Source: Paracoccus seriniphilus (GTDB lineage: Bacteria > Pseudomonadota > Alphaproteobacteria > Rhodobacterales > Rhodobacteraceae). Taken from it: a stretch of 64,000 nt of DNA. The notes beneath the pieces were generated by a model. That model was given only the letters and a program-made list of their open reading frames with translations. It had not been told where the DNA came from and searched no databases. A program made the position numbers and the translations under genes. Shown one piece after another: positions 33,112 through 43,746 of this stretch (position 1 is the first letter of the stretch; each line of letters begins with the position of its first letter). The stretch spans positions 2,152,501 to 2,216,500 of the forward strand of contig NZ_CP067129.1 in NCBI RefSeq assembly GCF_028553745.1. The letters are read 5' to 3'.

Positions 33112-35298
33112 TTAGCGGCGGCGCTTGGAACGTTTGTTACCCCCGCGCTGCCCTGCGCGACCCGCCGTCGAACGCCCCGAACTGCCGACAGCGGCCTCGA
33201 CCGCCTCGCGCACGGCGGATTGACGCGACAGCGGGTCGTCCGAGACGACCAGATCGACCGCCTCCAGACGCTTGACCTCATCACGCAATCGCGCAGCCTC
33301 CTCGAACTCCAGATCCTCGGCGGCCTTGCGCATCTGCACCCGCAGCGCCTCCAGATGCGCCTGCAGATTGGCCCCGACCAGTGGTTTGTCGACCTTGGTG
33401 GTGACGCGCGACTGATCGGTGTCGCCCTGCCACAATCCCGACAGGACGTCATCGATATTCTTGCGGATGGTGGTCGGGGTGATGCCGTGTTTCTCGTTAT
33501 AGGCAATCTGCTTTTCGCGGCGACGCTCGGTTTCGGCGATGGCGCGTTCCATGCTGCCGGTCACGCGGTCAGCATACATGATCACCCGTCCCTCGGCGTT
33601 CCGCGCGGCCCGCCCGATGGTCTGGATCAACGAGGTTTCGCTGCGCAGGAAGCCCTCCTTGTCGGCATCAAGAATTGCCACAAGTCCGCATTCGGGAATG
33701 TCCAGCCCCTCGCGCAGCAGGTTGATCCCGACCAGAACATCAAAGGCACCCAGCCGCAAATCGCGCAGGATCTCGATCCGCTCGATGGTGTCGATATCGC
33801 TGTGCATATAGCGGATGCGGATGCCCTGCTCATGCAGATATTCGGTCAGATCCTCGGCCATGCGTTTGGTCAGCGTCGTGACCAATGTGCGATAGCCTGC
33901 GGCAGTGACACGGCGCACCTCGTCCAGCAGATCATCGACCTGCATCTCGACCGGGCGGATCTCGATCTCGGGGTCGATCAACCCGGTCGGACGGATGACC
34001 TGCTCGGTAAAGACGCCGCCTGTCTGATCCATCTCCCATCGTGCCGGAGTTGCGCTGACAAAGACCGATTGCGGGCGCATGGCGTCCCATTCCTCGAATT
34101 TCAGCGGCCGGTTGTCCATGCAGGACGGCAGGCGGAAGCCATGCTCGGCCAGCGTCAGCTTGCGCCGGAAGTCGCCGCGATACATGCCGCCGATCTGGGG
34201 CACGCTGACATGGCTTTCATCGGCGAAAACAATGGCATTGTCGGGGATGAACTCGAACAAGGTGGGGGGCGGTTCACCCGGTGCCCGCCCGGTCAGATAG
34301 CGGGAATAGTTCTCGATCCCGTTGCAGACGCCAGTGGCCTCCAGCATCTCGAGATCGAAATTCGTGCGCTGCTCCAGCCGCTGCGCCTCCAGCAGCTTGC
34401 CCTCGGCCTGAAACTGCTTCAGCCGTTCGACCAGTTCCTTGCGGATGCCCTTGATCGCCTGCTGCATGGTCGGGCGCGGCGTCACATAGTGGCTGTTGGC
34501 GTAAATCCGGATCTGCTTGAAGTTATCGGTCTTCACCCCGGTCAGCGGGTCGAACTCGACAATCGCCTCCAGCTCATTGCCAAAGAAGTCGAAACGCCAG
34601 GCGCGGTCCTCAAGGTGGGCCGGCCAGACCTCGACCACATCACCGCGCACCCGGAAACCGCCGCGCTGGAACGAGGTATCCAGCCGCTTGTATTGCTGGG
34701 CGACCAGTTGCCCCAGGAACTCTCGCTGGTCGTAGCTTTCCCCGACCACCATATCCTGAGTCATGGCCGAATAGGTTTCGACCGAGCCGATGCCGTAAAT
34801 GCAGCTGACCGAGGCGACGATGATCACGTCATCGCGTTCCAGCAGCGCCCGGGTGGCCGAGTGACGCATCCGGTCGATGGCCTCGTTGATCTGCGATTCC
34901 TTCTCGATATAGGTATCGCTGCGGGCCACATAGGCTTCTGGCTGGTAATAGTCGTAAAAGCTGACGAAATATTCGACCGAGTTGTCAGGGAAAAAGCCCT
35001 TGAACTCGCCGTAAAGCTGGGCCGCCAGGGTCTTGTTCGGGGCCAGAATGATCGCCGGGCGCTGGGTCTCTTCGATCACCTTGGCCATGGTATAGGTCTT
35101 GCCGGTGCCCGTCGCACCCAGCAGGACCTGATCGCGTTCCCCGTCCAGAATGCCACGGGTCAGTTCGGCAATCGCAGTCGGCTGATCGCCGGCCGGCTGG
35201 AACTCGGAATTCATGACAAAACGTTTCCCGCCTTCCAGCTTGGGGCGAGAGACTTCGGGAAAACGCGCGACGGGCGCGTTGGTATTGTTGTGACCCAT
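33112..35298 (-). CDS. uvrB: Excinuclease ABC subunit UvrB
   Basis: Damage-verifying helicase-like subunit of nucleotide excision repair. The 728-residue protein has Walker [15 protein letters not shown], the damage-probing beta-hairpin region [19 protein letters not shown], helicase motifs ([43 protein letters not shown]) and a C-terminal UVR domain ([17 protein letters not shown]) that contacts UvrC. It is about 55 residues longer than the E. coli protein; the extra length is mostly an N-terminal leader and a basic tail ending in KRSKRRR. No GTTC-N7-GTTC LexA box is evident in the short upstream gap. Confidence 0.98.
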   Translation of the reverse strand: MGHNNTNAPVARFPEVSRPKLEGGKRFVMNSEFQPAGDQPTAIAELTRGILDGERDQVLLGATGTGKTYTMAKVIEETQRPAIILAPNKTLAAQLYGEFKGFFPDNSVEYFVSFYDYYQPEAYVARSDTYIEKESQINEAIDRMRHSATRALLERDDVIIVASVSCIYGIGSVETYSAMTQDMVVGESYDQREFLGQLVAQQYKRLDTSFQRGGFRVRGDVVEVWPAHLEDRAWRFDFFGNELEAIVEFDPLTGVKTDNFKQIRIYANSHYVTPRPTMQQAIKGIRKELVERLKQFQAEGKLLEAQRLEQRTNFDLEMLEATGVCNGIENYSRYLTGRAPGEPPPTLFEFIPDNAIVFADESHVSVPQIGGMYRGDFRRKLTLAEHGFRLPSCMDNRPLKFEEWDAMRPQSVFVSATPARWEMDQTGGVFTEQVIRPTGLIDPEIEIRPVEMQVDDLLDEVRRVTAAGYRTLVTTLTKRMAEDLTEYLHEQGIRIRYMHSDIDTIERIEILRDLRLGAFDVLVGINLLREGLDIPECGLVAILDADKEGFLRSETSLIQTIGRAARNAEGRVIMYADRVTGSMERAIAETERRREKQIAYNEKHGITPTTIRKNIDDVLSGLWQGDTDQSRVTTKVDKPLVGANLQAHLEALRVQMRKAAEDLEFEEAARLRDEVKRLEAVDLVVSDDPLSRQSAVREAVEAAVGSSGRSTAGRAGQRGGNKRSKRRR

Positions 35299-35337
35299 GA
35301 GGCAGCCCTATTGTCGCAGGAACCCTCAACCTGTGTC

Positions 35338-35370
35338 TTGCGCCGCAAAAGTCAACCTTGCGCGGCGCAA
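35338..35370 (-). repeat. Hairpin between the oxidoreductase gene and uvrB
   Basis: TTGCGCCGC (35338-35346) pairs with GCGGCGCAA (35362-35370) around a 15-base loop, just after the oxidoreductase stop at 35378 on the minus strand. There is no U-tract, so it may be a weak terminator, mRNA stabiliser or part of the uvrB leader. Confidence 0.5.
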
Positions 35371-35377
35371 CCGATGA

Positions 35378-36592
35378 TCAGCGTTTCAGGCGTCCCGGCG
35401 CAAGCTCGGCCCAGCCCTGCCCGCCATCCAGCTCATCGGCAAGAATTTCCGATGTCACCGGCCCCAGTGTAAAGCCCTGATGCCCATGCCCGAAATGCGC
35501 CCAGAGATTGGGTTGATCTGGCACACGGCCCACCACCGGCAACATGTCCGGCATGCAGGGACGACGGCCGGTCCAGGGTTCCGCCTCGACCGGGGCTCCG
35601 ATATCGAACAGTTCTTTCGCGGCTTCTTCACCATGGCGCAGTTGCGGGGGCGTCAGCCGCGGGTTGCGTGTCAGTTCGGCTGCGGTGGCGATCCGAAGCC
35701 CGCGCCGCATGGGTGACAGGACAACCGAGTTGCCGAAATCGGCGATCGGATGCTGGGGCGGCACATCCATGTGATAATGGCGATGATAGCCGCGCTTGTA
35801 GACCATCGGCACCTTCAAGCCGAAACGGCCCAGCAGCATTGGCGACCACGGTCCCAGCGCCACGACGGCATGTTCGGCCTGTGCCTCATCCGCAACCCAG
35901 GCGGCCCCCTTGCGATGCAGATCGCCTGCATCGCCGTTCAGGATACGCCCGCCATTCTTCTGGAACAGCGCTGCATAGGCCGCCACCAATGCGCCCGGAT
36001 CGGAACAGTTCCAGGCGTCCGACCAATGGGTTGCCCCGGCAATATCGACCTTGATCGACGGCTCCAGCGCGCGCAGCTGGGCACTGTCCAACAGAGTGGA
36101 TTCGACGCCGAACTCGGTCTTGAAACGCTCGACCACACCGCGCGCCTTGTCCAGCTTGGCCTGTGTGCGGTGCAATTCGATATAGCCGTTGCGGCGAATG
36201 ATATTGTCCGCGCCCGATGCCGCCACCAACGGCTCATGACGTTCGGTGGACTGGCGGATCAGCTTGCCCCAGGTCTTCGAGGCCCGCCGATGCGCCGCCG
36301 GAAGAGAGTTTCGGGCATAGGTCAGCACCGCACCGGCCTGAGACAGCAGGCCGGGGATGTTCCATTTCACGTCATAGCCGCGACCCAGCGCGATCTGCAG
36401 CAGGCTGCCCGGCGCCAGCGGCATGGCATAGGGCTCGACCGCTTCGGTCTGGATCAATCCGGCATTGCCATAGCTGGTTTCACGACCCGGCGCGTTGCGA
36501 TCGATGATCGTCACGTCATGCCCGCGCGCCTGAAGCGACAACGCGGTTGTGACCCCGACCATTCCTGCACCAAGAACCAGAACCTCGGACAT
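35378..36592 (-). CDS. D-amino-acid dehydrogenase-like FAD oxidoreductase
   Basis: A 404-residue DAO-family flavoprotein. The FAD Rossmann motif is VLGAGMVGVTTALSLQARG at residues 5-23, followed by IIDRNAPGRETSYGNAGLI, which is the DadA-type signature; the C-terminal block WTGRRPCMPDMLPVVGR and FGHGHQGFTLGPVTSEI also fits DadA. DadA oxidises D-amino acids to keto acids and passes electrons to the membrane chain. The linked alanine racemase and Lrp gene typical of dad operons are not adjacent, so the substrate is open. A hairpin TTCGAC/GTCGAA at 36666-36681 lies between this start and the sufS stop. Confidence 0.85.
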   Translation of the reverse strand: MSEVLVLGAGMVGVTTALSLQARGHDVTIIDRNAPGRETSYGNAGLIQTEAVEPYAMPLAPGSLLQIALGRGYDVKWNIPGLLSQAGAVLTYARNSLPAAHRRASKTWGKLIRQSTERHEPLVAASGADNIIRRNGYIELHRTQAKLDKARGVVERFKTEFGVESTLLDSAQLRALEPSIKVDIAGATHWSDAWNCSDPGALVAAYAALFQKNGGRILNGDAGDLHRKGAAWVADEAQAEHAVVALGPWSPMLLGRFGLKVPMVYKRGYHRHYHMDVPPQHPIADFGNSVVLSPMRRGLRIATAAELTRNPRLTPPQLRHGEEAAKELFDIGAPVEAEPWTGRRPCMPDMLPVVGRVPDQPNLWAHFGHGHQGFTLGPVTSEILADELDGGQGWAELAPGRLKR

Positions 36593-36694
36593 GACTGCCT
36601 CCTTGCCAAACTTCTGACGAGGGATGCAGATTCCGCCATCCTACGGCAAGAATTTTCGCGCAATCTTCGACAGTCGTCGAAAACTTTGCAAGAT

Positions 36695-37906
36695 TCAGGC
36701 GAAAAGCTCGCGACAGAAGGTCAAAGCTTCGACAAGAGCGTCCACTTCTGCCGTCGTATTATACATCGCAAAAGAGGCCCGCGCGCTGGCATTGATTCCA
36801 TAGAAATCCATCAACGGCATGGCGCAATGGCTGCCGGCGCGGATCGCGATGCCCTTCTTGTCCAGGATCGTCGACAGATCATGGGCGTGGGCACCCTGCA
36901 TGGTCATCGAAAAGATCGCGCCCTTGTTGGCCGCATCGCCCTGGATGTTCAGCCAGTTCAGCTTGCGCAGGCTGGCACGGGCGTGATCGCGCAGCACGCG
37001 TTCATGTGCGGCGATGTTGTCCATGCCGATCTGCATCAGGTATTCCAATGCCGCGCCCAGCCCGATCTGATTGACGATGCCCGGCGTTCCGGCCTCGAAA
37101 CGCAGCGGCGGATCGGCATAATCGATGGCGTCGCGGGTGACGGTGCGGATCATGTCGCCACCGCCAAGAAAGGGGCGCATCTCGGCCTGCCGTTCGGCAC
37201 GGATCCAGATCGCACCCGACCCCGAGGGACCATAGAGCTTGTGCCCCGTGATGCAGTAGAAATCGCAGCCGATCGCGCCGACATCCACCTTCATGTGAAC
37301 CGAGGCCTGAGACCCGTCGACCAGCACCGGCACATCCGTGCCCTGCGCGATCGCAGCGACATCGACCACCGTGCCGGTCACATTCGACATATGCGTGACG
37401 GCGACCAGCCTGGTGCGCGGCCCGATAGCGGCCAGCACCTTTTCCGCCGGCAGGCTGCCATCGGCTTCGGGTTCGACCCATTTCAGAACCACGCCCTGTC
37501 GCTCGCGCAGGAAATGCCAGGGGACGATATTGGCGTGATGTTCCAGAACCGACAGCACGATTTCATCGCCGGCCTCAAGCCGGGGGGCGGCCCAGCCATA
37601 GCTGACCAGATTGATCCCTTCAGTCGCGCCCGAGGTGAAGATGACCTCATCCTCGCGCGGGGCCGACAGAAAGCGGGCAATCGTGGCGCGCACGCTTTCG
37701 TAATTGTCCGTCGCCAGATTGGACAGGTAATGCAGCCCGCGATGCACATTGGCATATTCGCCTGAATAGGCGGTGGTGATGGCGTCGATCACCTGTCGGG
37801 GCTTTTGCGCACTTGCGCCGCTGTCCAGATAGATCAGCGGCTTGCCGTTGACCTCACGCGACAGGATCGGGAAATCCGAACGGATCTTCTGGACGTCAAA
37901 GCTCAT
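36695..37906 (-). CDS. sufS: Cysteine desulfurase SufS
   Basis: PLP enzyme that releases sulfur from cysteine for Fe-S assembly. The 403-residue group II enzyme has the PLP Lys in FYCITGHKLYGPSGSG, the TSGATEGINLV PLP site, and the catalytic Cys in IRAGSHCAMPLMDFYG. The short Cys loop is typical of SufS, which needs a SufE or SufU partner; neither is in the window. Its ATG overlaps the stop of the YIP1-type gene, so it is part of the suf operon. Confidence 0.96.
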   Translation of the reverse strand: MSFDVQKIRSDFPILSREVNGKPLIYLDSGASAQKPRQVIDAITTAYSGEYANVHRGLHYLSNLATDNYESVRATIARFLSAPREDEVIFTSGATEGINLVSYGWAAPRLEAGDEIVLSVLEHHANIVPWHFLRERQGVVLKWVEPEADGSLPAEKVLAAIGPRTRLVAVTHMSNVTGTVVDVAAIAQGTDVPVLVDGSQASVHMKVDVGAIGCDFYCITGHKLYGPSGSGAIWIRAERQAEMRPFLGGGDMIRTVTRDAIDYADPPLRFEAGTPGIVNQIGLGAALEYLMQIGMDNIAAHERVLRDHARASLRKLNWLNIQGDAANKGAIFSMTMQGAHAHDLSTILDKKGIAIRAGSHCAMPLMDFYGINASARASFAMYNTTAEVDALVEALTFCRELFA

Positions 37907-38493
37907 TGCGCTATCTCCGGAAACAGGCCGAATGCCGCGGCCAGCACCGATAGCGCAAAGCCAGCAAGAAAGGCCGTCGCGACAAGGCCCAGGAATACTT
38001 TAGGGCTGCTGCGGAAACCATGCAGCGCCTTGGTGAAATGCACGGTCAGCCACAGGAACAGCGCAATCGCCATGATGCCAAGGATGCCGGCAAAGGGCGG
38101 CAGGATGACCGAAGCAACGACCTGCACCACCTGCACGACCAGCAGCACCACCTCGATCCAGACGGTCAGCAGCAGCGCATCGGCGAAATTGCCATGCCCG
38201 CCACAAAGCCGGCCCACCGCCGCCATCAGACCGGCGGCCAGAACAATCGCGCAAAGCTGCATGACCGCCATGGCCAGCGGCTGCGCGGTCAGCGACAGGA
38301 CCATGACCTCGCCATCAGGCAAGGGGAACATCTGAGACGACAGCCATGCCAGTATCGCCGACAAGGCAACGGCCAGAAACAGCCCCATCCAGCGCACCTG
38401 CATGGGCAGACCTGCGCCCATCAGCATGCGTGCGGCCGCCTCGGGGTTGCGAAAGGTCAGCCCCAACAGGGCTTTCATGTCACCAAAGCTCAT
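37903..38493 (-). CDS. YIP1-family membrane protein (suf operon)
   Basis: A 196-residue protein with five predicted spans and a YIP1-like layout (MGLFLAVALSAILAWLSSQM, ADALLLTVWIEVVLLVVQVV, ILGIMAIALFLWLTVHF). The N-terminal FRNPEAAARMLMGAGLP is the usual YIP1 start. The ATG at 38493 overlaps the previous stop. It sits between sufD and sufS, fully coupled, and has no known link to Fe-S assembly. Confidence 0.8.
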   Translation of the reverse strand: MSFGDMKALLGLTFRNPEAAARMLMGAGLPMQVRWMGLFLAVALSAILAWLSSQMFPLPDGEVMVLSLTAQPLAMAVMQLCAIVLAAGLMAAVGRLCGGHGNFADALLLTVWIEVVLLVVQVVQVVASVILPPFAGILGIMAIALFLWLTVHFTKALHGFRSSPKVFLGLVATAFLAGFALSVLAAAFGLFPEIAQ

Positions 38494-38963
38494 TTTTGCC
38501 TCGCCAGAGCAGATATTCCGCCACACCAGATGCCCAGGAAACCCAGCCCGGCAACAATCTGCACCAAAGTCAGCGCCGGCCCCGGACCGATCATGCCGCC
38601 CACAAGCCCCCACAGCAGCATGGCCGGTGACACCGCCAGCAAGGCCCAGAACAGCGCCAGCCGCGAATCCTCGGCAGACAGACGCCAAGGTGTCAGCCGC
38701 AGCACGAAGGACAGCAAGGAAGCCAGAGCATAGGCCAGCAGCGGCATCAGGAACAGCACCGCCAGCAAGGCCCCGCTCATGCGGGCCTCGAAGGGAACCG
38801 AGGGGTCCAGCTGGGCCTCGCGTGCGCGCAACGGCGCCTGAGCGATCAGAAAGATCAGCATTGCGACCATCAGCACGACCAGCTTGACCCGTTCGGGCAT
38901 GGCCGACAGGCCCCGCACCACCCGGCGCGGGGCCCACCAGCTTGCCATGATACGCGGCAACAT
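38490..38963 (-). CDS. Second YIP1-like membrane protein (suf operon)
   Basis: A protein of about 157 residues with four predicted spans (VKLVVLMVAMLIFLIAQAPL, LLAVLFLMPLLAYALASLLS, LALFWALLAVSPAMLLWGLV, LVQIVAGLGFLGIWCGGI). It starts at 38963, 12 bases after the sufD stop; an alternative ATG is at 38948. It resembles its downstream neighbour, which suggests an old duplication, though identity looks low. Function unknown. Confidence 0.75.
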   Translation of the reverse strand: MLPRIMASWWAPRRVVRGLSAMPERVKLVVLMVAMLIFLIAQAPLRAREAQLDPSVPFEARMSGALLAVLFLMPLLAYALASLLSFVLRLTPWRLSAEDSRLALFWALLAVSPAMLLWGLVGGMIGPGPALTLVQIVAGLGFLGIWCGGISALARQK

Positions 38964-38974
38964 GCCGCCGCGTG

Positions 38975-40315
38975 TCACTGTTTGGCGCGCAGGGTCAGCC
39001 AAGCTTCCAACCGATCATTGATCTGTTCACGCAGAACCTCGTCCTCGATCTCTTCCAGCGCATCGGCCAGGAAGGACAGCACAAGGAACACGATGGCGCG
39101 TTCATAGGGCACCCCGCGCGAGCGCAGGTAGAACAGGGCCGTTTCGTCAATGGCCCCGGTCGTGGAACCATGAGAACATTTCACGTCATCGGCATAGATT
39201 TCCAGCTCGGGCTTGGCAAGGAACTGGCTGGCCTCGTCCAGAAGAAGAGCCTGGCTGATCTGGTAGCCATCGGTTTTCTGCGCCCCCGGCTTGACCAGAA
39301 TCTTGCCCTGGAACACGCCGGTCGCACCGTTCTTCAGCACCTTCTTGAAGACCTGACGGCTTTCGCAGCGTTCGGCCCGATGGGTCACGAAAACCGTGTC
39401 GTCGTGATGGAAGGCCCCGACATGGCCGTCACCCAGCGCCGCAGCGGCGATATGGGCTACGGCATCGTCACCGATGATATCAATGATGCCTTCATTTCGC
39501 ATCACCGTGCCATTGACCGACAGCGCAAAGGATTTGAATTGGGCCTCGGCATCGACGCGGGCAAAGATATGGGACAGCCCCACCGCCTGATGATCGGCGC
39601 GCTTCGAGCTGATCAGATGCAGTTTCGCGCCCCTGGCCAGATCGGCTTCGACCACGCCGTTCGCACGTGCGCCCGTCATGCCGGTTTCCAGCAGGGTCAG
39701 TTCAGCACCTGTCTCGACGCGAATGACGTGATGCCAATGCACATCGGCCGCCTCGTCAGCGCGACGATGGATGATATGCACGGGCTTTCCGGGCTTGCCG
39801 GTCACATGGATCAGCACGCCGTCGCGTGCGGCAACCGTGTTCAGCGCGGCAAAGGGTCGTCTGACCGGCGACTGACCGGCCGCCTCGAGGCTGCCATAAA
39901 GATCAGCGGCCCAATGCTCTGCGTTTGCATCGGCATTGGCCAGAGTCTCGATGGTAATGCCGTCCAGCGCCAGATCATCCGAGGAGGCAGCATCAAAGAC
40001 ACCATCCACGAAAACCAGCGTCAGACGGTCCAGATCGGTGAACAGCGGCGAATCGGCAGCCTCGGGATCGAACTCCAGCGTTTTGGGCGACACGGCGTTG
40101 AAGGGGCGCGGGTCGGTATAGCGCCAGTATTCGTCGCGCGGGCCGGGCAGCCCCATGTCACGCAGGCGCGTCAAAGCCTCTCGGCGCGCAGCGGCAGTGA
40201 ACCCGCCTGTCGGCAGCGACAGCGCGGCAAGGCGCGCATCCAGGGCATCGGATGCCTTGGATGCGGTGCGAGCCTGCGGCGTCACTTCCTTTGGTTTGAC
40301 AGCAGTTTCCGACAT
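38975..40315 (-). CDS. sufD: Fe-S cluster assembly protein SufD
   Basis: Partner of SufB and SufC in the scaffold complex. The 446-residue product has the beta-helix core and the C-terminal SufBD signature CSHGSTTGAIDETALFYLRS, then GVPYERAIVFLVLSFLADAL. The N-terminal helical part carries LRDMGLPGPRDEYWRYTDPR. Its start overlaps the sufC stop. Confidence 0.96.
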   Translation of the reverse strand: MSETAVKPKEVTPQARTASKASDALDARLAALSLPTGGFTAAARREALTRLRDMGLPGPRDEYWRYTDPRPFNAVSPKTLEFDPEAADSPLFTDLDRLTLVFVDGVFDAASSDDLALDGITIETLANADANAEHWAADLYGSLEAAGQSPVRRPFAALNTVAARDGVLIHVTGKPGKPVHIIHRRADEAADVHWHHVIRVETGAELTLLETGMTGARANGVVEADLARGAKLHLISSKRADHQAVGLSHIFARVDAEAQFKSFALSVNGTVMRNEGIIDIIGDDAVAHIAAAALGDGHVGAFHHDDTVFVTHRAERCESRQVFKKVLKNGATGVFQGKILVKPGAQKTDGYQISQALLLDEASQFLAKPELEIYADDVKCSHGSTTGAIDETALFYLRSRGVPYERAIVFLVLSFLADALEEIEDEVLREQINDRLEAWLTLRAKQ

Positions 40316-41070
40316 CAGCCAGCCTCCGCCAACAGATCGCCATAGCCTTCTTCTTCAACCTGCAGCGCCAGCTCGGGGCCGCCGGATTTGACGATGCGGC
40401 CATTGGACATGATGTGGACGACATCGGGCTGAATGTGATTCAGCAGGCGTTGATAGTGGGTGATGACCAGAAAGCTGCGGTTCTCGTTGCGCAGGGCATT
40501 CACACCGTCCGAAACCAGACGCATCGCATCGACATCAAGACCGGAATCGGTTTCGTCCATGATGCACATCCGCGGCTCCAGCATGGCCATCTGCAGGATC
40601 TCGTTGCGCTTTTTCTCGCCGCCGGAGAAACCGACATTGACCGGGCGCTTCAGCATGTCGGCGTCGATCTTCAGATCCTTCGCCTTGGCGCGCACGACCT
40701 TGAGGAATTCGCCCGAGGACATTTCTTCCTCGCCGCGTGCCTTGCGCTGCGCGTTCACGGCGGTGCGCAGGAAGGTCATATTGCCGACACCGGGAATTTC
40801 GACCGGATACTGGAATGCCAGGAACAGCCCGGCCGCTGCGCGTTCTTCGGGGTCCATGTCCAGCAGATCCGCGCCTTCCAGCGTCGCGCTGCCTTCGGTC
40901 ACCTCATAGCCGTCACGGCCCGACAGGACATAGGAAAGGGTCGATTTGCCTGAACCATTCGGGCCCATGATGGCATGAACCTGACCGTTCGGAACCTCGA
41001 GGCTCAACCCCTTCAGGATCTGTTTGTCTTCTTCTTCAAGCTTGACGTGCAAGTTGTCGATCTTAAGCAT
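40315..41070 (-). CDS. sufC: Fe-S cluster assembly ATPase SufC
   Basis: ABC-type ATPase of the SufBCD scaffold. The 251-residue protein has Walker A IMGPNGSGKSTLSYVLSG, the Q-loop region FLAFQYPVEIPGV, signature FSGGEKKRNEILQMAML, Walker B MCIMDETDSGLDVDAM and switch His in LVITHYQRLL. It lies 80 bases after sufB and one base overlaps sufD. Confidence 0.98.
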   Translation of the reverse strand: MLKIDNLHVKLEEEDKQILKGLSLEVPNGQVHAIMGPNGSGKSTLSYVLSGRDGYEVTEGSATLEGADLLDMDPEERAAAGLFLAFQYPVEIPGVGNMTFLRTAVNAQRKARGEEEMSSGEFLKVVRAKAKDLKIDADMLKRPVNVGFSGGEKKRNEILQMAMLEPRMCIMDETDSGLDVDAMRLVSDGVNALRNENRSFLVITHYQRLLNHIQPDVVHIMSNGRIVKSGGPELALQVEEEGYGDLLAEAG

Positions 41071-41150
41071 TTTTACCTCATCAGATGGTGGCGGCGGTGC
41101 CGTTCCTCCGGCACCATCATCATTTCGTCATGCACCCTGAAACGGGCGAG

Positions 41151-42671
41151 TTAACCAACCGAGCCTTCAAGGGAAATCGCCACAAGCGCCTGGGCTTCCA
41201 TGGCAAATTCCATCGGCAGCGCCTGCAGGACATCGCGGCAGAAACCGTTCACGACCAGCGCGACGGCCTCTTCCTCGTCCATCCCGCGCGAGCGGCAATA
41301 GAACAGCTGGTCGTCATCGACCTTGCTGGTCGTGGCTTCGTGCTCGACCCGGCTGCTGGTGTTCTTGACCTCGATATAGGGCACCGTATGCGCCCCGCAT
41401 TTGTCGCCGATCAGCAGGCTGTCGCATTGAGTATAGTTGCGGCTGTCGCTGGCGCGGGGATGCATGCTGACCAACCCGCGATAGGTGTTCTGCGCCTGCC
41501 CCGCCGAGATGCCCTTGGACACGATGCGCGAGCGCGTGTTCTTGCCCAGATGGACCATCTTGGTGCCGGTATCGGCCTGCTGCCAGTTGTTCGCGATGGC
41601 GATGGAATAGAATTCGCCCTGCGATTCATTGCCCCGCAGAATGCACGAGGGATATTTCCAGGTGATCGCGGAACCGGTCTCGACCTGAGTCCACATGACC
41701 TTGGCGCGATCCTCGCGGCAATCGGCGCGCTTGGTCACGAAGTTATAGATCCCGCCCTTGCCGTCTTCATCACCGGGGAACCAGTTCTGCACGGTCGAAT
41801 ATTTGACCTCGGCATCTTCCAGAATCACGATTTCCACGACCGCTGCGTGCAATTGATTCGTGTCGCGCTTGGGAGCCGTGCAGCCTTCGAGATAGCTGAC
41901 ATAGGAACCCTTGTCGGCGATGATCAGGGTCCGCTCGAACTGGCCGGTGTTCTCCGCGTTAATACGGAAATAGGTCGACAACTCCATCGGGCAGCGCACG
42001 CCCGGCGGCACATAGACGAAGGAACCGTCCGAGAATACCGCGCTGTTCAACGTGGCGAAGAAGTTGTCCGACTGCGGCACAACGCTGCCCAGATATTTCT
42101 TGACCAGTTCCGGATGTTCGCGGATGGCTTCGCTGATCGAGCAGAAGATGACACCGGCCTTGGCCAGCTCGTCCTTGAAGGTCGTGCCGACGCTGACGCT
42201 GTCGAACACCGCGTCCACGGCGACCTTGCGACCCTCTGCGGGGGCGGCATCTGCGCCTTCGACCCCGGCCAGAATCATCTGTTCTTTCAGCGGGATACCC
42301 AGCTTTTCATAGGTCGCCAACAGCTTGGGATCAACCTCGTCCAGCGATTTGGGCTTTTCTTCCATGCTCTTGGGGCGCGCATAGTAATACTGATCCTGAA
42401 AATCGATTTCGGGATAGTTCAGCATCGCCCATTTCGGTTCGGTCATGGTGACCCAGCGGCGATAGGCTTCCAGCCGCCAGTCCGTCATCCATTCCGGTTC
42501 GCCATTCTTTTCCGAGATCAGACGGACGATATCTTCATTCACGCCCTTGGGGGCGTATTCCATCTCGATCTCGGTATTCCAGCCATATTTGTAGCTGCCC
42601 ATGTTCTGCACGGTCTCGACCGTTTCGCGGTCGACACCTTCACGCACATCAAGATCGGTGGTGTCGGTCAT
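41151..42671 (-). CDS. sufB: Fe-S cluster assembly protein SufB
   Basis: Scaffold on which the cluster forms. The 506-residue product has [20 protein letters not shown], the [19 protein letters not shown] segment with the sulfur-path Cys, [20 protein letters not shown], and the C-terminal [20 protein letters not shown] with [17 protein letters not shown]. The start at 42671 matches the family; an upstream extension would overlap the desulfurase. It follows the desulfurase by 31 bases. Confidence 0.98.
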   Translation of the reverse strand: MTDTTDLDVREGVDRETVETVQNMGSYKYGWNTEIEMEYAPKGVNEDIVRLISEKNGEPEWMTDWRLEAYRRWVTMTEPKWAMLNYPEIDFQDQYYYARPKSMEEKPKSLDEVDPKLLATYEKLGIPLKEQMILAGVEGADAAPAEGRKVAVDAVFDSVSVGTTFKDELAKAGVIFCSISEAIREHPELVKKYLGSVVPQSDNFFATLNSAVFSDGSFVYVPPGVRCPMELSTYFRINAENTGQFERTLIIADKGSYVSYLEGCTAPKRDTNQLHAAVVEIVILEDAEVKYSTVQNWFPGDEDGKGGIYNFVTKRADCREDRAKVMWTQVETGSAITWKYPSCILRGNESQGEFYSIAIANNWQQADTGTKMVHLGKNTRSRIVSKGISAGQAQNTYRGLVSMHPRASDSRNYTQCDSLLIGDKCGAHTVPYIEVKNTSSRVEHEATTSKVDDDQLFYCRSRGMDEEEAVALVVNGFCRDVLQALPMEFAMEAQALVAISLEGSVG

Positions 42672-42702
42672 CTCGTGTCCTTCCTGAGGCCCGGCATCCC
42701 GC

Positions 42703-43746
42703 CTAGCCATTCCTGTCGCGCCAGCGTGAATACGCGGTTTCCCACGCATCCGCAAATCGGTTCATCTGATCATCACCCAAAGCCGGGCTTATGGATATCC
42801 TGATCGCGGATTGCGCTTGCTTATCATCAAATCCCATTGCCTGAAGAACACCGCTGGCCCTGACCTTACCCGATGAACATGCCGAACCCGCCGAAACGGC
42901 AAAGCCCGCCAGGTCCATCTGCATGACCTGCGTTTCTCCCTTCCACGCCGATGTAAGAATGCAAGAGGTGTTCGGCAAGCGGCGGGCCTGTTTTCCTGCG
43001 ATTCGAATATCGGGATGGGCAGAGATCAGCCGCGCCTCAAGCGCATCACGCCTTTGGGCAACCTCGTCCCACAAACCGGCCTCCAGATCGCGCTGCGCGG
43101 CCTCTGCCGCCGCGGCAAAGCCGGCTATGCCGATCAGGTTCTCGGTGCCCGCGCGACGGCCCTGCTCTTGCCCGCCGCCCCGGATCATTGCGGCCAGATC
43201 GGTGCCCTTCTTCAGGATCAGTGCCCCGATCCCCTTCGGGCCGCCCAGCTTGTGCGCGCTGACGAAGCCGGCCTCGATCCCCAGCCAGTTGAAGGCCAGG
43301 GGGATCTTGCCGAAAGCCTGGGTCAGATCGCTGACGGCCAGCCCCGAAGGCAGCGCCTGCAAGACGCCGGTTTCGCTGTTGGCCAGCTGCAGCGTCGAGC
43401 GCGCCGGATCGGCAACGGTCACGATTCCATGCGAATCGACCGGCAGAACCGCGTTGCACCATGCCTTGACCGCATCATGTTCGACAGCAGCGCAATCCAG
43501 GTCGCGATGGGCCAGCACCATTGCTGCTGCCTCGGTCGCGCCCGAGGTAAAGACCACATCCGCCCCATCCGCGCCAATGGCATGGGCGATGCTTTCGCGG
43601 GCGCGCTCCATCGCCATCTTCGCGGCGCGACCCTCGGCATGAACCGATGAGGGATTGCCGGTCATGTCCATGGCCTCGACCATTGCCGCGCGCGCCTCGG
43701 GGCGCAACGGCGTGGTTGCATTCCAGTCCAGATACAGCCGGCTCAT
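42703..43746 (-). CDS. Group I cysteine desulfurase (IscS/NifS-like)
   Basis: A 347-residue PLP enzyme. It starts [20 protein letters not shown]; the PLP Lys is in [19 protein letters not shown] and the catalytic Cys in the long flexible loop [18 protein letters not shown], which marks group I enzymes that can deliver sulfur without SufE. Rhodobacterales often have this desulfurase at the head of suf. The regulator IscR normally in front of it is missing; coaBC is coupled upstream by a four-base overlap. Confidence 0.92.
   Translation of the reverse strand: MSRLYLDWNATTPLRPEARAAMVEAMDMTGNPSSVHAEGRAAKMAMERARESIAHAIGADGADVVFTSGATEAAAMVLAHRDLDCAAVEHDAVKAWCNAVLPVDSHGIVTVADPARSTLQLANSETGVLQALPSGLAVSDLTQAFGKIPLAFNWLGIEAGFVSAHKLGGPKGIGALILKKGTDLAAMIRGGGQEQGRRAGTENLIGIAGFAAAAEAAQRDLEAGLWDEVAQRRDALEARLISAHPDIRIAGKQARRLPNTSCILTSAWKGETQVMQMDLAGFAVSAGSACSSGKVRASGVLQAMGFDDKQAQSAIRISISPALGDDQMNRFADAWETAYSRWRDRNG

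Noticed and set aside
35299..35377. LexA box before uvrB
   Set aside because: No GTTC-N7-GTTC pair is present; only an isolated GTTC-like half was found.
33064..35472. Open frame of about 800 codons opposite uvrB
   Set aside because: The minus strand encodes UvrB with all motifs; the antisense translation has no recognisable family.
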